From: Rhizobium album
Lineage (GTDB): Bacteria > Pseudomonadota > Alphaproteobacteria > Rhizobiales > Rhizobiaceae
Length of the DNA stretch: 64,000 nucleotides
NCBI RefSeq assembly: GCF_003122325.1
Contig: NZ_QFBC01000013.1
Coordinates: 124,001-188,000 of the forward strand
Direction of reading: 5' to 3'
In this document: positions 52,978-61,887 of the stretch, in pieces
How positions within the stretch are numbered: position 1 is the first letter of the stretch
Layout of the letters: every line of letters begins with the position of its first letter
The notes under the pieces: generated by a model
Told to the model about the DNA's origin: nothing
Seen by the model: only the letters and a program-made list of their open reading frames with translations
Database searches by the model: none
Position numbers and translations under genes: made by a program

Positions 52978-53362
52978 GGGTGTGCTCCTTGCTGTTGGGG
53001 TAAATGCGCTCAACCACAAACTTTTGTTTGCGAAGGCTGATCGGGACGCGCTCATGCTGAACCGTGATCTCACGCTTGATCCGTATTTCTTCAACGAGGA
53101 CCAGCCGCTTTTCGACGATGACGCGTTCCTCGCAGATGGGTACAATAGTGGTATCTCCCTCGGTCCGAATCTGGGGGAATTCATCCACTTCGAGGCCGAT
53201 CGGTATACGTTCAATGCTCGCCGTCACCTGTTTGAGATCCTGCTCGACAGTCTCGTGGTCCAACTCTGTTTTCGTGCGAACTTTGACTTGTCCGTCGCTG
53301 ACACGGCGTTTGGCCACTTCAAGCTGTTCTTCAACACGTTGAATTTTGTCCGTTCGCGTCAC
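52961..53362 (-). CDS. DUF2382 (YsnF/AvaK-like) protein, 133 aa
   Basis: From ATG 53362. TTIVPICEERVIVEKRLVLV, then REITVQHERVPISLRKQKF, marks a single DUF2382 domain; the N-terminus (DKIQRVEEQLEVAKRRVSDG) adds another half-repeat. It overlaps the longer DUF2382 gene and lies 30 bases after stress promoter P6. The pair forms a co-translated stress operon. Confidence 0.87.
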   Translation of the reverse strand: MTRTDKIQRVEEQLEVAKRRVSDGQVKVRTKTELDHETVEQDLKQVTASIERIPIGLEVDEFPQIRTEGDTTIVPICEERVIVEKRLVLVEEIRIKREITVQHERVPISLRKQKFVVERIYPNSKEHTHDTDL

Positions 53363-53391
53363 CAGGTCGTTCCAGACGATTGCGTGGCCGA

Positions 53392-53417
53392 AACGAAAAG
53401 ACCGAGAAAATGGTTCC
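53392..53417 (-). promoter_or_regulatory. EcfG-type stress promoter P6
   Basis: Minus strand GGAAC (53417-53413), 18 bases, GTT (53394-53392). The spacing is one longer than the others but within the known range, because the base before GTT is C. Confidence 0.65.
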
Positions 53418-53604
53418 GCAGTAAGTCCGTTCGAAATGCTTTGGCTTCGAATGCGTTCCGGATCCTTTTCGATTTGCCTTCACCCAAAAAGTCTTTCCTT
53501 TCGAATGGGAGGCCGATATCGGAACGAATGAACCGTGACCTTTTGCGTTCAATCCATCGAATTGATTTTTCGTAAAATATATTGATCATGCCTATTGTTG
53601 GTTC

Positions 53605-55356
53605 ATGCGAATTGTCCCGACTGAGGATGACCTCTCACCGGTAGGTCAAGCCCAAGTTCCGATCGGTTCGGATGGTGGGGCCAGACGGGGAAAAGGACGC
53701 GTGAGAAAAAGACTGATGGCAGTGGCAGCCACTGCCCTTTTGCCGGCCATCGGGCTTTTGGCCTATAACGAATTTGCAAGTCGCGAACGGCGTTCGGCTG
53801 AGATCCATAGTGAAGCTGCAGCAGCGGCCCGCATGACCGCTTCGGAAGTCGAGCGCATTCTTGAGGGATCGCGTAGCCTGCTGATTGCGGTATCGGCGCT
53901 TCCCGCAGTTGTTGAAATGGACGCAAAGGCCTGCGGCGAAGCCCTGAGTCGCGTCGCCACTCGGCTCACTACCACAGGAGCCATCCTATTGATCGACACT
54001 AACGGCAAGCTGGTCTGTGACAGCCAGGGCAACGGCTCCGGTACGGATTTCTCGGATCGTTCCTACGTCGAGGACGGCCTTGCCGCCAAAGACCTTGTTG
54101 TTGGCGGATATACGGTCAGCAAGTTGACGGGCGTTCCCGTCCTTCCTGTCGCACTGTCGGTATACAACGATGACAAGCTCGTGGGCGTCATCGCAACCGG
54201 CATCCGCCTTGATTGGCTGCAGGCGCGGATCATTGAGCGCGGCGTTGCACGCGGTGGGGCGGTGACGATTGCCGACCATAACGGCGTTATATTGGCTCGG
54301 AATCCTTACCCCGAGCGCTTTGTCGGCACGCGCATACCCGATCCATACCAGCATCTGATAACCTCCGATGAGCCTGGAACCGTGGAAGTCAAAAGTCAGG
54401 ATGGCACCGAGCGGATCCTGGGCTACATTCCAACATCGGCAACCAACCAGCTTTACGTCAGCGCCGGGTTCTCACAGCAGGAAGCCTTTGCCGAGGTCAA
54501 CCGCCTGACCTTCACTGCCGTCATTATGTTGAGCTTGGGGGCTGTGTTGGCCTTCGTCGCAGCGACCCTTGTCGGAAGCCGGTTCATTCTGAAGCCGATA
54601 GCTCATATTGTCGATGTCATGGAGAAATGGCGTCAAGGCGATACAGCGGTCAGAACCAACATGGCCGGGAAATTCGGAGAACTCGGCCTTGTCGGCGGAT
54701 CCGTTGATACCCTTCTCGACGAGCTCGAGCGACGCCGGCTTGTTCTGGAAGCAGCCGAAGAACGACGAAGCCTGCTCGCTCGGGAACTGACCCATCGTGT
54801 CAAAAATACCCTGGCGCTTGTCAGCGCGATCGCCCGGCAGACGTTTAAGAGCTACCCGCTGCAGGTCAACTCGTTCATTCAACGCCTTGCCTCTTTAGGA
54901 AGCGCCTATGACCTGCTCTTTGCCGCTGAACACCAAAGTGCTGATATCAGGGCGATTGTCGAGCGCACCCTTCGGCCCCATCTGCCAGTCGTTGCTGACC
55001 GCGTAACGATCAACGGGCCGGAATGCCGGGTCGATCCCGATATCGCCCTGGCGCTTTCTCTGGTTATCCACGAGCTGTCAACGAATGCTGTCAAATACGG
55101 AGCCCTCCGGGATGAGCAGGGGTTGATATCGATCAACTGGAGCTGTGACACACGACGTGTGAGCCTTTTATGGCGTGAACACGACGGTCCCCCTGTGCTT
55201 GCCCCTGAGAAGGAGGGCTTTGGCTCGCGGCTTATCCGCCGGGCATTTCCGGCGGCAGCCAACGCGGAGGTCATTGCTGCGTATCTTCCAGACGGACTTC
55301 AGTTGACATTGGCATTTGATCTCCAATGCGCGGATGTCGGCATAGAAACCGGCTAA
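53605..55356 (+). CDS. Membrane sensor histidine kinase, Cache-HAMP-HWE/HisKA_2 type
   Basis: 583 residues from ATG 53605; GTG 53701 is an alternative. Membrane segments lie at about 36-52 and 298-322, enclosing a ~240-residue periplasmic Cache-like domain (ILLIDTNGKLVCDSQ, DRSYVEDGL). A HAMP linker follows. The kinase core has ARELTHRVKNTLALVSAIAR (H-box) near 392 and ELSTNAVKYGAL (N-box) near 490. This histidine kinase class includes the kinases feeding the PhyR/EcfG stress pathway. No response regulator is adjacent. Confidence 0.9.
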   Translation: MRIVPTEDDLSPVGQAQVPIGSDGGARRGKGRVRKRLMAVAATALLPAIGLLAYNEFASRERRSAEIHSEAAAAARMTASEVERILEGSRSLLIAVSALPAVVEMDAKACGEALSRVATRLTTTGAILLIDTNGKLVCDSQGNGSGTDFSDRSYVEDGLAAKDLVVGGYTVSKLTGVPVLPVALSVYNDDKLVGVIATGIRLDWLQARIIERGVARGGAVTIADHNGVILARNPYPERFVGTRIPDPYQHLITSDEPGTVEVKSQDGTERILGYIPTSATNQLYVSAGFSQQEAFAEVNRLTFTAVIMLSLGAVLAFVAATLVGSRFILKPIAHIVDVMEKWRQGDTAVRTNMAGKFGELGLVGGSVDTLLDELERRRLVLEAAEERRSLLARELTHRVKNTLALVSAIARQTFKSYPLQVNSFIQRLASLGSAYDLLFAAEHQSADIRAIVERTLRPHLPVVADRVTINGPECRVDPDIALALSLVIHELSTNAVKYGALRDEQGLISINWSCDTRRVSLLWREHDGPPVLAPEKEGFGSRLIRRAFPAAANAEVIAAYLPDGLQLTLAFDLQCADVGIETG

Positions 55357-56375
55357 GCTCCTTCACTGGAATGACAAAGCATGCGCGGGAAGACGACGGT
55401 GATGACCAACCCTTCAGGGCGCCATTCCCGCATAATGGTCGCACCTAAGCTGGTTTTAAGGGTACTTTCGAGCTTGCTGCCGAAGCCACGCGACAGGGAG
55501 GGTGATCGGACGGGCGGGCCGCCCCGCTCAATCCACACGGTTTGATAGCCGTTCGTCAGTGGCCGGGTGCTGATCTCGATGAAACCTTCTTCGGTCTGTA
55601 ATGCGCCGTACTTGGCTGCGTTGGTGGTAAATTCGTGAAACAAGAGCGCCAGGCTCGTCACATGCGGTGCAGCGAACTCAATGTCGTCTCCAGTGATTGT
55701 AAGACGGGATCTGCCAGTTTTGTGCGGCGCAACCATCGCCTCCAGCAGCGAGAAGAGAGAAACTCTATCGGCAGTCGCGGGATCGGCCTCATGGCTTCTC
55801 AGGGTGAGATCGTGAGCCCGGGCCAAAGCCACCAGACGCTCACGCATCAACTTAACCAGGTCACCTGGAGTTTCTGCTTCGCGGGCCGCAAGGGACAGTA
55901 GTCCACCAGTAAGTGCAAACAGGTTTTTGATCCGATGATTCATCTCGTGGAGGAGCAAGGATTGTTGCTCTTGTCCACGCCGCCGCTCAGAGATGTCACG
56001 CGCAATCTTGGAAGCCCCTACGATAATTCCGCCCGGAGTCCGGATGGGCGAAATCGTGAGGGAGATATCGATAAGTTGACCGTCTTTGCGGCGACGAACG
56101 GTCTCGAAATGATCGACGCGCTCGCCAGACTGGATGCGGGCGAGGATTGCCGGCTCTTCATCCAGACGCTCCGGCGGTATTAATATGGTAATGGGCTGGC
56201 CAATCACCTCGGTCGCAGAGTAGCCGAAAATCCGCTCAGCGCCGCGGTTCCAACTGGTGATAATCCCCTCAAGACTTTTGCTGACGATGGCGTCGTCGGA
56301 AGATTCAACGATGGCCGCGAGGAGGGAAGAGGGTTCGTATGCAAATGTGTTCGGCTGGTCTTTTGAATTCGTCAT
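55353..56375 (-). CDS. PAS-HWE/HisKA_2 sensor histidine kinase
   Basis: 340 residues from ATG 56375. A PAS domain with PAC covers about 15-135 (IITSWNRGAERIFGYSATEV). The kinase core has LLHEMNHRIKNLFALTGGL (H-box) near 145 and FHEFTTNAAKYGALQTEEG (N-box) near 250. It is soluble and convergent with the membrane kinase, with 3'-ends overlapping by 4 bases. Its output partner is not in the window. Confidence 0.9.
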   Translation of the reverse strand: MTNSKDQPNTFAYEPSSLLAAIVESSDDAIVSKSLEGIITSWNRGAERIFGYSATEVIGQPITILIPPERLDEEPAILARIQSGERVDHFETVRRRKDGQLIDISLTISPIRTPGGIIVGASKIARDISERRRGQEQQSLLLHEMNHRIKNLFALTGGLLSLAAREAETPGDLVKLMRERLVALARAHDLTLRSHEADPATADRVSLFSLLEAMVAPHKTGRSRLTITGDDIEFAAPHVTSLALLFHEFTTNAAKYGALQTEEGFIEISTRPLTNGYQTVWIERGGPPVRSPSLSRGFGSKLESTLKTSLGATIMREWRPEGLVITVVFPRMLCHSSEGA

Positions 56376-56446
56376 TACAAAAGTAAAATCTGTTGCTGGG
56401 GTCCGTTTTTTTACGAAAATCCGCCGGACGCTTCAAGATAATCAAT

Positions 56447-56692
56447 TCATGGTTTTCGGACCGGGTCCTCTTCTCTGGTGAGCTTCATCGTTGTCACACT
56501 TTCGAGGTTTGCATCAAGGAGCTCGACTTGGAGGAGCCAGAATGACGGATCGCGCAAACGCTCCCTTGCCATATCCAGCAACGCTGCACGAGCTTCCTTC
56601 AGAGCGGCCTCGTCATCCGGCATATCAAGAACTGTCCCAGTTAAGAACGCGTCCTCGTTTCTCTCAAGGGTCCGAAAATAGTAAAGGGTCAT
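56447..56692 (-). CDS. DUF6894-family small protein, 81 aa
   Basis: From ATG 56692, behind GGAGCGGTT. YYFRTLERNEDAFLTGTVLD, then DDEAALKEARAALLDMARER, has the same order of beta-hairpin and helix as the protein at 62047. The function is unknown. A strong hairpin lies 50-80 bases upstream. Confidence 0.78.
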   Translation of the reverse strand: MTLYYFRTLERNEDAFLTGTVLDMPDDEAALKEARAALLDMARERLRDPSFWLLQVELLDANLESVTTMKLTREEDPVRKP

Positions 56693-56742
56693 AACCGCTC
56701 CCACGAGTCGAGGCCTACGTCGTTCAGGATCCACGAAATGAT

Positions 56743-56772
56743 AGCGGGCCGCTCCTCCCAAAACGGCCCGCT
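56743..56772 (-). repeat. Stem-loop upstream of the DUF6894 gene
   Basis: AGCGGGCCG (56743-56751) pairs perfectly with CGGCCCGCT (56764-56772) around a 12-base loop. It may act in the leader of the DUF6894 message or terminate transcription from the right. Confidence 0.5.
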
Positions 56773-56991
56773 TCGCGCCAGCCGCCTAATGACGGCAGGC
56801 CTTACTCCACTGCACTTATCAGTGCTCGTCAATGGAGTGGCCCATAGAGAAATCACTAACTTTTTTAAACCGCATTAACATAATTAATTGAAAATCATCG
56901 ATTTTTAAAGGCGGTGGCCCTGCATTCCGATTTGTTCAAGCTTCGGTCACGAATGTTCCGCGCAATATCCAACGTTGGTCTCAAACGCTTC
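56773..56991. other. Intergenic region, nothing recognised
   Basis: AT-rich stretch with no supported reading frame, ending at stress promoter P7. Confidence 0.35.
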
Positions 56992-57016
56992 GGAACCGTT
57001 TGCCGCAAACGACGTT
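56992..57016 (+). promoter_or_regulatory. EcfG-type stress promoter P7
   Basis: Plus strand GGAAC (56992-56996), 17 bases, GTT (57014-57016). It is followed by a 146-base leader before the gene at 57163. Confidence 0.7.
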
Positions 57017-57036
57017 TTGAGGGCGATGCAAGTCGT

Positions 57037-57115
57037 GTCAAGCGGACACGATGGCATGGAGAACACAGGGATTTTTCCGCTTTCTTCCTGTGGCCAACGA
57101 AACGGCAGGCGAGCT
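57037..57115 (+). other. Conserved leader segment, copy 1
   Basis: It contains GTCAAGCGGACAC (57037-57049) and a 28-base block at 57088-57115 with TGGCCAACG. Both blocks recur in order in the leader at 61937-62002, also downstream of an EcfG-type promoter. The leader does not encode a recognisable peptide. Confidence 0.5.
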
Positions 57116-57162
57116 CCTATCCCATCCGGCTTGCGTCACCATCTTTTCCATTGGGGGCATGA

Positions 57163-57417
57163 ATGACGAACGACATCATTTTTGCAAAGCGGAGACTGCG
57201 CGGACCTCAATACTCGCTTGAGGAATTCGCAGAAGCCTACAATCTTCCTGAACCTGAAGCGACCCGCCTCTTTAAGCTCTCCGGTCCCAGCCGGGTCGAT
57301 CTCGATATGCTCATGCGCGTGAAGGCGCTGAAAGCGGCGTCGCCGAGCCAACCAGTGTTCCAACGCCTGGATTGGGTTGAAGCCCTGGGCCCTACTGCGT
57401 CAGCCGGGGCTGATTAA
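57163..57417 (+). CDS. Small hypothetical protein, 84 aa
   Basis: From ATG 57163, with GGGGGC in front. YSLEEFAEAYNLPEPEATRL, then LDMLMRVKALKAASPSQPVF, suggests a small helical, HTH-like protein. No family is named with confidence. Its end overlaps the 3'-end of the convergent vWA gene by 26 bases. Confidence 0.6.
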   Translation: MTNDIIFAKRRLRGPQYSLEEFAEAYNLPEPEATRLFKLSGPSRVDLDMLMRVKALKAASPSQPVFQRLDWVEALGPTASAGAD

Positions 57418-58702
57418 TAACTTTCAGAAACAGCGCCTGCATCGCTTCTGTTATCCCTTCCGTGGGAGACACCTCAAAGAACAAGCCCGGTGACGCGCAC
57501 TCCTGCATTTTTGCAGAGACCTCGCTCTGGAACGGTTTGATCCAGCTGTTATACCAACTGTTCTTGGGGAGCGGCAGATAGGTAGTATACAGAACGGCGA
57601 TCTTGATGTGCCGGTCCTTTACCAGCTTGCAATAGCTCGTATCGATCGGCTCCTGACAACGTCCGCCGGTCGTTTTCTTGGTGCACTTTGATGGCTTGTA
57701 ACTGTCACCTACTCCGTCCGATACAAAGAACAGAATTTTCTGCCGGTCATTGGTCGTGTCGCCGCTGCCAGGGGCATCGATGAGCTTGTTGATCTCCGTC
57801 AGGGCATTATCGAAACTCGTTTGCTGATCGTTGTTGTAGCCCTGCTTGGGAATGGTCATCAAACCCACCGCTTCCGCATAGGAACGAACCGTATCCATAT
57901 CCCCACTCAATGTCGCAGCGGCCGTCAGCTTCACATCTTCGGCTTTTGCTCCAAAAGTATACACCCCCATGCGGTACTGATTGGCAAACAACATGGTGGC
58001 CTTTGCCGTTTTGGTCAGCTCCTGGGTTGCTTTGCGTACGATATCAATGCGCATGCTGACGCCCAGGCTTTTGGCCAGATTATAGTAGTTGTTGACGTTG
58101 TGAACCTCGTGACACGCGAACGCGCAGGTGTCCTTGGTGTTTTTCTCCATCATGGCAATGTCGGCAGCCGTAGCCCCAACACCCATAGACGGCGTGTTGT
58201 CCAGCAACACGTAGAAATCAATGTGGGCGCCAAGCTGATAGGTGGCTTTGGCTTTGCCTGAGATCACCACTTCTTTTTTGCCAAACAGTTGGAGAAAGGT
58301 GGTCGGGATCCCTTTTTCGAACCGGACTTCCGAGTTGAGATTTTGTCCGGTCCTGTGAACGTCAATGTCGAGGTGCAGGGGAGTGACGCTCGATTATGGG
58401 TCGACCTGATCCGTAGTGCCGCTGCTGCTGCCGGTTTGCGCAAGGAAGAGATCGTGGGCCTCGTCGATCGCTTCTTGGACACTGCCGTTGCCACCCATCG
58501 TACGGGCCTTGGCGACACCCTTGGATTTCTCGGAGATGGCACCGACGGCCGCCGCGTCCGCTGCGTTCAACAGGTTTTCCCGCTCTTGAAGAGCAACCGA
58601 TATATCGATCGCCAGGCCGACAACGCCGCACAAAGGCGTCGCGAGGAGCGCCGTGATGATGCCGAAATTACCATTGCGACTTTTCAGAAACGAGCGGATC
58701 AT
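57392..58702 (-). pseudogene. TadG-like pilus-assembly/von Willebrand A protein interrupted by one stop codon
   Basis: From ATG 58702 the frame begins SFLKSRNGNFGIITALLATP, the Tad/Flp pilus TadE/TadG N-terminal membrane anchor, and runs to a TAA at 58396-58394. The very same frame then continues (SSVTPLHLDIDVHRTGQN) into a von Willebrand A domain with FYVLLDNTPSMGVGATAAD (metal site) and RQKILFFVSDGVGDSY, ending at 57392. Removing the single stop would give about 436 residues, normal for this family. No other Tad genes are nearby, so it is an orphan. Confidence 0.85.
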
Positions 58703-58933
58703 CCAGGTACTCCGATACACAACTCATTGATCTTTATGAGCAGTACCGTTCCTGACTTAATTTAGGACAAAGGCATACGCTTAAGACTTTGTTTCAATGC
58801 TGGCTTTCCAAACGACAAACAACATCAATCAGCCTGCGGATCTGATCAAATTTAATGTAAAAAGAATGACGGCAGCCGTGGCATATGCTCACCTAAAGCG
58901 GGTTGTTCGAAGGCTATACCGGCGGAGGGACAC

Positions 58934-59347
58934 ATGAAGCATATAGAAGATTTAGACTTGATTGTCGGGCGGCAGCTTCGGCAATGCCGAAAGCTTATGG
59001 GTCTCACACAGACTGAACTGGCAGCGGGTTTGGGTGTCAGTTTCCAACAACTGCAGAAATATGAAAGGGGCGTCAATCGGATTGGGGCCGGGCGCCTCCA
59101 ACAAGCGGCGGACATCCTACATGTGCCTATATCTTACTTTTTTGAAGATAATCGTCATGATGCCGAGCGGCAAAAACTCATCCCTTTGTTAAGTTCGCCA
59201 CAAATACAGGAGCTGAACAATCACTTTTGTCGCGTTTCCTCCCCTACCCTTCGTCAGGCTCTGGTGGAGCTCGTAAAAGCGATTAGTTGGGGGAGCGAAG
59301 ACGATGGTGTGTCGGACGAGGAAAGTATTCCGAAGTTTTTACGGTGA
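58934..59347 (+). CDS. XRE-family helix-turn-helix regulator, 137 aa
   Basis: From ATG 58934. HTH around 12-65: VGRQLRQCRKLMGLTQTELA, then VSFQQLQKYERGVNRIGAGR. The C-terminal half is a short helical domain (QALVELVKAISWGSEDD). This type is common and multi-copy in rhizobia, and similar to SinR/PuuR-like single-domain regulators. Targets are unknown. Confidence 0.88.
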   Translation: MKHIEDLDLIVGRQLRQCRKLMGLTQTELAAGLGVSFQQLQKYERGVNRIGAGRLQQAADILHVPISYFFEDNRHDAERQKLIPLLSSPQIQELNNHFCRVSSPTLRQALVELVKAISWGSEDDGVSDEESIPKFLR

Positions 59348-59528
59348 CCCACAAAATGCGGCCATAGTAGAAGAGTCATTGCCACTGGCGCTAGTCTGAC
59401 ACACGAAAGTGCCAACCTGCATGACCTATGCTCCACTTCAAGCCTATGCTGCTTGATCGCGCCGTTGCTGCCATTTCTGACGGTATGCGGTGTTTACGGC
59501 GGCGGGCGGCCCGCTTGAGAGCGTAGTC
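59348..59528. other. Intergenic region
   Basis: No gene recognised. The sequence separates the XRE gene from a minus-strand small frame. Confidence 0.35.
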
Positions 59529-59687
59529 TTACTTCTCGTCATTTCTTTCTGATTCTTTGGCCATGATAAGAACTTTTTCCCGCAGCAGTTTTCGATCGTG
59601 CTCCCGCGCAAAAGCTTTGAGATGAGTCAGGGCGTCGATACAAGTGGCCGGCTCCTGAGCGCGCTCGCTCTGATTTTTCCTATCTAT
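59529..59687 (-). CDS. Possible small protein with ATA start, 52 aa
   Basis: An open frame on the minus strand begins with ATA 59687, 5 bases after a strong GAGGAGG site, and ends at TAA 59529. The product is charged and helical (CIDALTHLKAFAREHDRKLL, then REKVLIMAKESERNDEK). No ATG, GTG or TTG is placed at the ribosome site. ATA starts are rare, so the call is tentative. It is 35 bases downstream of the DUF892 gene and could be in its operon. Confidence 0.4.
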   Translation of the reverse strand: MDRKNQSERAQEPATCIDALTHLKAFAREHDRKLLREKVLIMAKESERNDEK

Positions 59688-59722
59688 GGCACCCTCCTCA
59701 TCTCTTCACCGCACATATTCAG

Positions 59723-60286
59723 TCATCGCACGTCCATAGCAGACAAACAGAATTGATGACGGCGGCGGTCTGCGATCTCAAGCAGCTTTGGTCTTTCCCT
59801 TAGTGCCTTTGCTGTTGGCGGAAGCTTCGGCAAGTCCGTCAACGCTTCGTCGGTAGCGGATTCCTCCTGCAGCGTGGCGTCCAGAAGCTGCGCAGCTTCG
59901 TTCAGGCCCAACCGGCCGGCCCATGCCTTGAGAGTGCCGTAGCGGGTGATTTCATAATGCTCGACGGGCTGAGCCGAAGAAATCAGGCCAGCGTCAAAGG
60001 CTTCCGAACCCTTGTATTCTTCCATGATTTCCTCGCCTTCCGCCAGAATTCCGACGATGGCGTCGCAGGTCTTGCCACGCGCAGGCTTACCGAGCAGTTC
60101 AAATACCTGCTGCAGACGCTCGATCTGACCTTCGGTTTCTTCCTTGTGCTTCTGGAAGGCGGCTTTCAGATCCGCGGACTGGGTCGCCCGCGCCATCTTC
60201 GGCAAGGCTTTGACGATCTGGCGTTCCGCGTAGTAAATGTCCTTGAGGGTATCCAGGAACAGGTCCTGCAGGGTCTTCTCGGCCAT
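59723..60286 (-). CDS. DUF892 (YciE/YciF) ferritin-like protein with frameshifted C-terminus
   Basis: 187 residues from ATG 60286. LQDLFLDTLKDIYYAERQIV, then KALPKMARA and later EHYEITRYGTLKAWAGRLG, carry the Glu/His metal ligands of the ferritin-like DUF892 fold. After DEALTDL the frame gives PKLPPTAKALRERPK, but a one-base shift gives AEASANSKGTKGKTKAA then stop, the usual basic tail. Thus a base is missing near 59834, altering only the last ~30 residues. Stress-induced proteins of this family are widespread; metal storage is not proven. Confidence 0.85.
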   Translation of the reverse strand: MAEKTLQDLFLDTLKDIYYAERQIVKALPKMARATQSADLKAAFQKHKEETEGQIERLQQVFELLGKPARGKTCDAIVGILAEGEEIMEEYKGSEAFDAGLISSAQPVEHYEITRYGTLKAWAGRLGLNEAAQLLDATLQEESATDEALTDLPKLPPTAKALRERPKLLEIADRRRHQFCLSAMDVR

Positions 60287-60336
60287 TTTAGACTCCTATG
60301 GCTGGGGTTGAGAGGTAGAAGATGACAAAACCCGGG

Positions 60337-61215
60337 TTAGGCGATGTCATCCAATTCAATGCCGTGCTTGGTGCCGACCGCACCGCCGATCCACGCTGCG
60401 GCCGCTCCCACAGCCAGCGAGATGAAGGCGATGATCGCGGCAATCGAGATGACAGATGTTGCCGTATCTGCTGCCTGAACCGCAGTTTGCTTGGCGCTTT
60501 CCACAGCCTGGCGATATTGCGCTTCATACAGCTGAACCTGACTGCGGGCCTGCTCGACAGGAATGTTCTGTGCGCGAGCCAACGCTTCGGCTGCCTGCGT
60601 GCGTGCATTATCAGCCTGGGCCGGATCGCCGGTCATCACGCCGCGAACCGCAGCAACAGCGGCATTTCGGAGCGACTCCGGATCGCTTCCGCTTGTCTCG
60701 CGAACCTGCTGCTCAATGGAAGCCATGGGATCGGTCGCCGTAGCGATGGATGGTGCAGCTGCCGTCGCAACGGTGGCCGCAGTCTGACCTGCGCCCGCTA
60801 CCAAGCCCGAAAGACCGCTGTAGACGCCGCCAACGAGAGCGCCTACCGAAGTACCGAGCAGGTAAAGAAGAAAAAGGGTGGTGACAGCCCAGGACGTAAG
60901 CCCATGCAGTGCACCGGTGGACGTAGACGGGCGACCTGAAAGACGGCTGGCAATGTAACCGCCTGCGAATGAAGCGATAATACCGGTCAGAATGAACCAA
61001 ATCGCGCTGCCGATTGAAAACGTGCTCGCGTCCGGATTGTCGTTGGTCATAGGATCAAGGACTGCCGCACCAATGCCGATACCCAGTAAATTCAACAGAA
61101 AATGCGCTGTGAGCGCGATAACAGCGCCGGCAAGGACGGCGCCCCAGGAGATTTTGTGAAATGCCGCGGTTGACGGCTGCTCAAGTGGAACCGGGGTTAC
61201 GGAAACGGTGCTCAT
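60337..61215 (-). CDS. Multi-pass membrane protein (PhnA-like/rhizobial stress type), 292 aa
   Basis: From ATG 61215. Membrane segments lie at about 22-45, 65-90, 105-130, a hydrophobic Ala/Gly part at 130-150 and a C-terminal segment at 250-280 (AAIIAFISLAVGAAAAWIGG). The region between 155 and 245 is helical and Ala/Gln-rich (QARSQVQLYEAQYRQAVESA). Similar proteins in rhizobia are often annotated PhnA-like; the role is unknown. It lies behind stress promoter P8 and 50 bases before the DUF892 gene, likely one operon. Confidence 0.82.
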   Translation of the reverse strand: MSTVSVTPVPLEQPSTAAFHKISWGAVLAGAVIALTAHFLLNLLGIGIGAAVLDPMTNDNPDASTFSIGSAIWFILTGIIASFAGGYIASRLSGRPSTSTGALHGLTSWAVTTLFLLYLLGTSVGALVGGVYSGLSGLVAGAGQTAATVATAAAPSIATATDPMASIEQQVRETSGSDPESLRNAAVAAVRGVMTGDPAQADNARTQAAEALARAQNIPVEQARSQVQLYEAQYRQAVESAKQTAVQAADTATSVISIAAIIAFISLAVGAAAAWIGGAVGTKHGIELDDIA

Positions 61216-61262
61216 CGGGGAAATCCTATGCATGCAGCTCACAAGATTGTGATGCCCACTAG

Positions 61263-61287
61263 AACCTCGCTGCCCGGGTTCAGTTCC
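61263..61287 (-). promoter_or_regulatory. EcfG-type stress promoter P8
   Basis: Minus strand GGAAC (61287-61283), 17 bases, GTT (61265-61263), 48 bases before the membrane-protein gene. Confidence 0.75.
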
Positions 61288-61408
61288 GCTGACTGCCCCG
61301 CAAACTCACCGCAGGCAGCTGTCTTTTAACGAATCCAGCGATACCTTGATAAAGGCTGTTTCAGTTATATCTTACAGCCTATAGCCCGGCGGCGGACCGA
61401 CCGGCTTA

Positions 61409-61437
61409 GGGCCGTCGCTGACGAGGAGCGGCGGCCC
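61409..61437. repeat. GC-rich stem-loop
   Basis: GGGCCGTCGCT (61409-61419) pairs with AGCGGCGGCCC (61427-61437) with one mismatch, 7-base loop. It lies upstream of the small gene at 61505, between divergent units. Confidence 0.5.
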
Positions 61438-61504
61438 TACCGACAATGTCTCTATCCCGATTAACTCAGCCTGCGAAAATTCGCTTCGCGCCCAGGGAGG
61501 TTGT

Positions 61505-61699
61505 ATGCTTTTCAATCTTCTTTCTTATAGGGACAAGGAAATCGACAGTATCCTTCAGGCCGCGATTGAAACGTGCAACCGGCTCGATATTGACCTCAAG
61601 AGCGAAGATGGCCACAGAGTCTTGCAACGCGCGACCAATATAGCTGCCGGCGGCGTCATGGACGCCGATGAGATCGTCGCAAGGCTCTGTGCCAGTTAG
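61505..61699 (+). CDS. Small helical protein, 64 aa
   Basis: ATG 61505 follows AGGGAGGTTGT. YRDKEIDSILQAAIETCNRL, then GHRVLQRATNIAAGGVMDAD, is predicted helical. No family is recognised. Confidence 0.68.
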   Translation: MLFNLLSYRDKEIDSILQAAIETCNRLDIDLKSEDGHRVLQRATNIAAGGVMDADEIVARLCAS

Positions 61700-61887
61700 C
61701 GCTCCGCGCTCACCATGGAAATTCCGCCGAAACCGCCGTCTCGACCGAGATTTGTCGCAGGGGTAGCCGTCCGTGCAAGCCCGGCTGCGGCGCCTGGCGG
61801 TTACAGGGCATTGCGCCGCCGTCATGAGCCCCTGCCTGACGTGATCCGCGACGGCGGCTCCGGCGGAATTCCCAGCTCATCAGTGCA

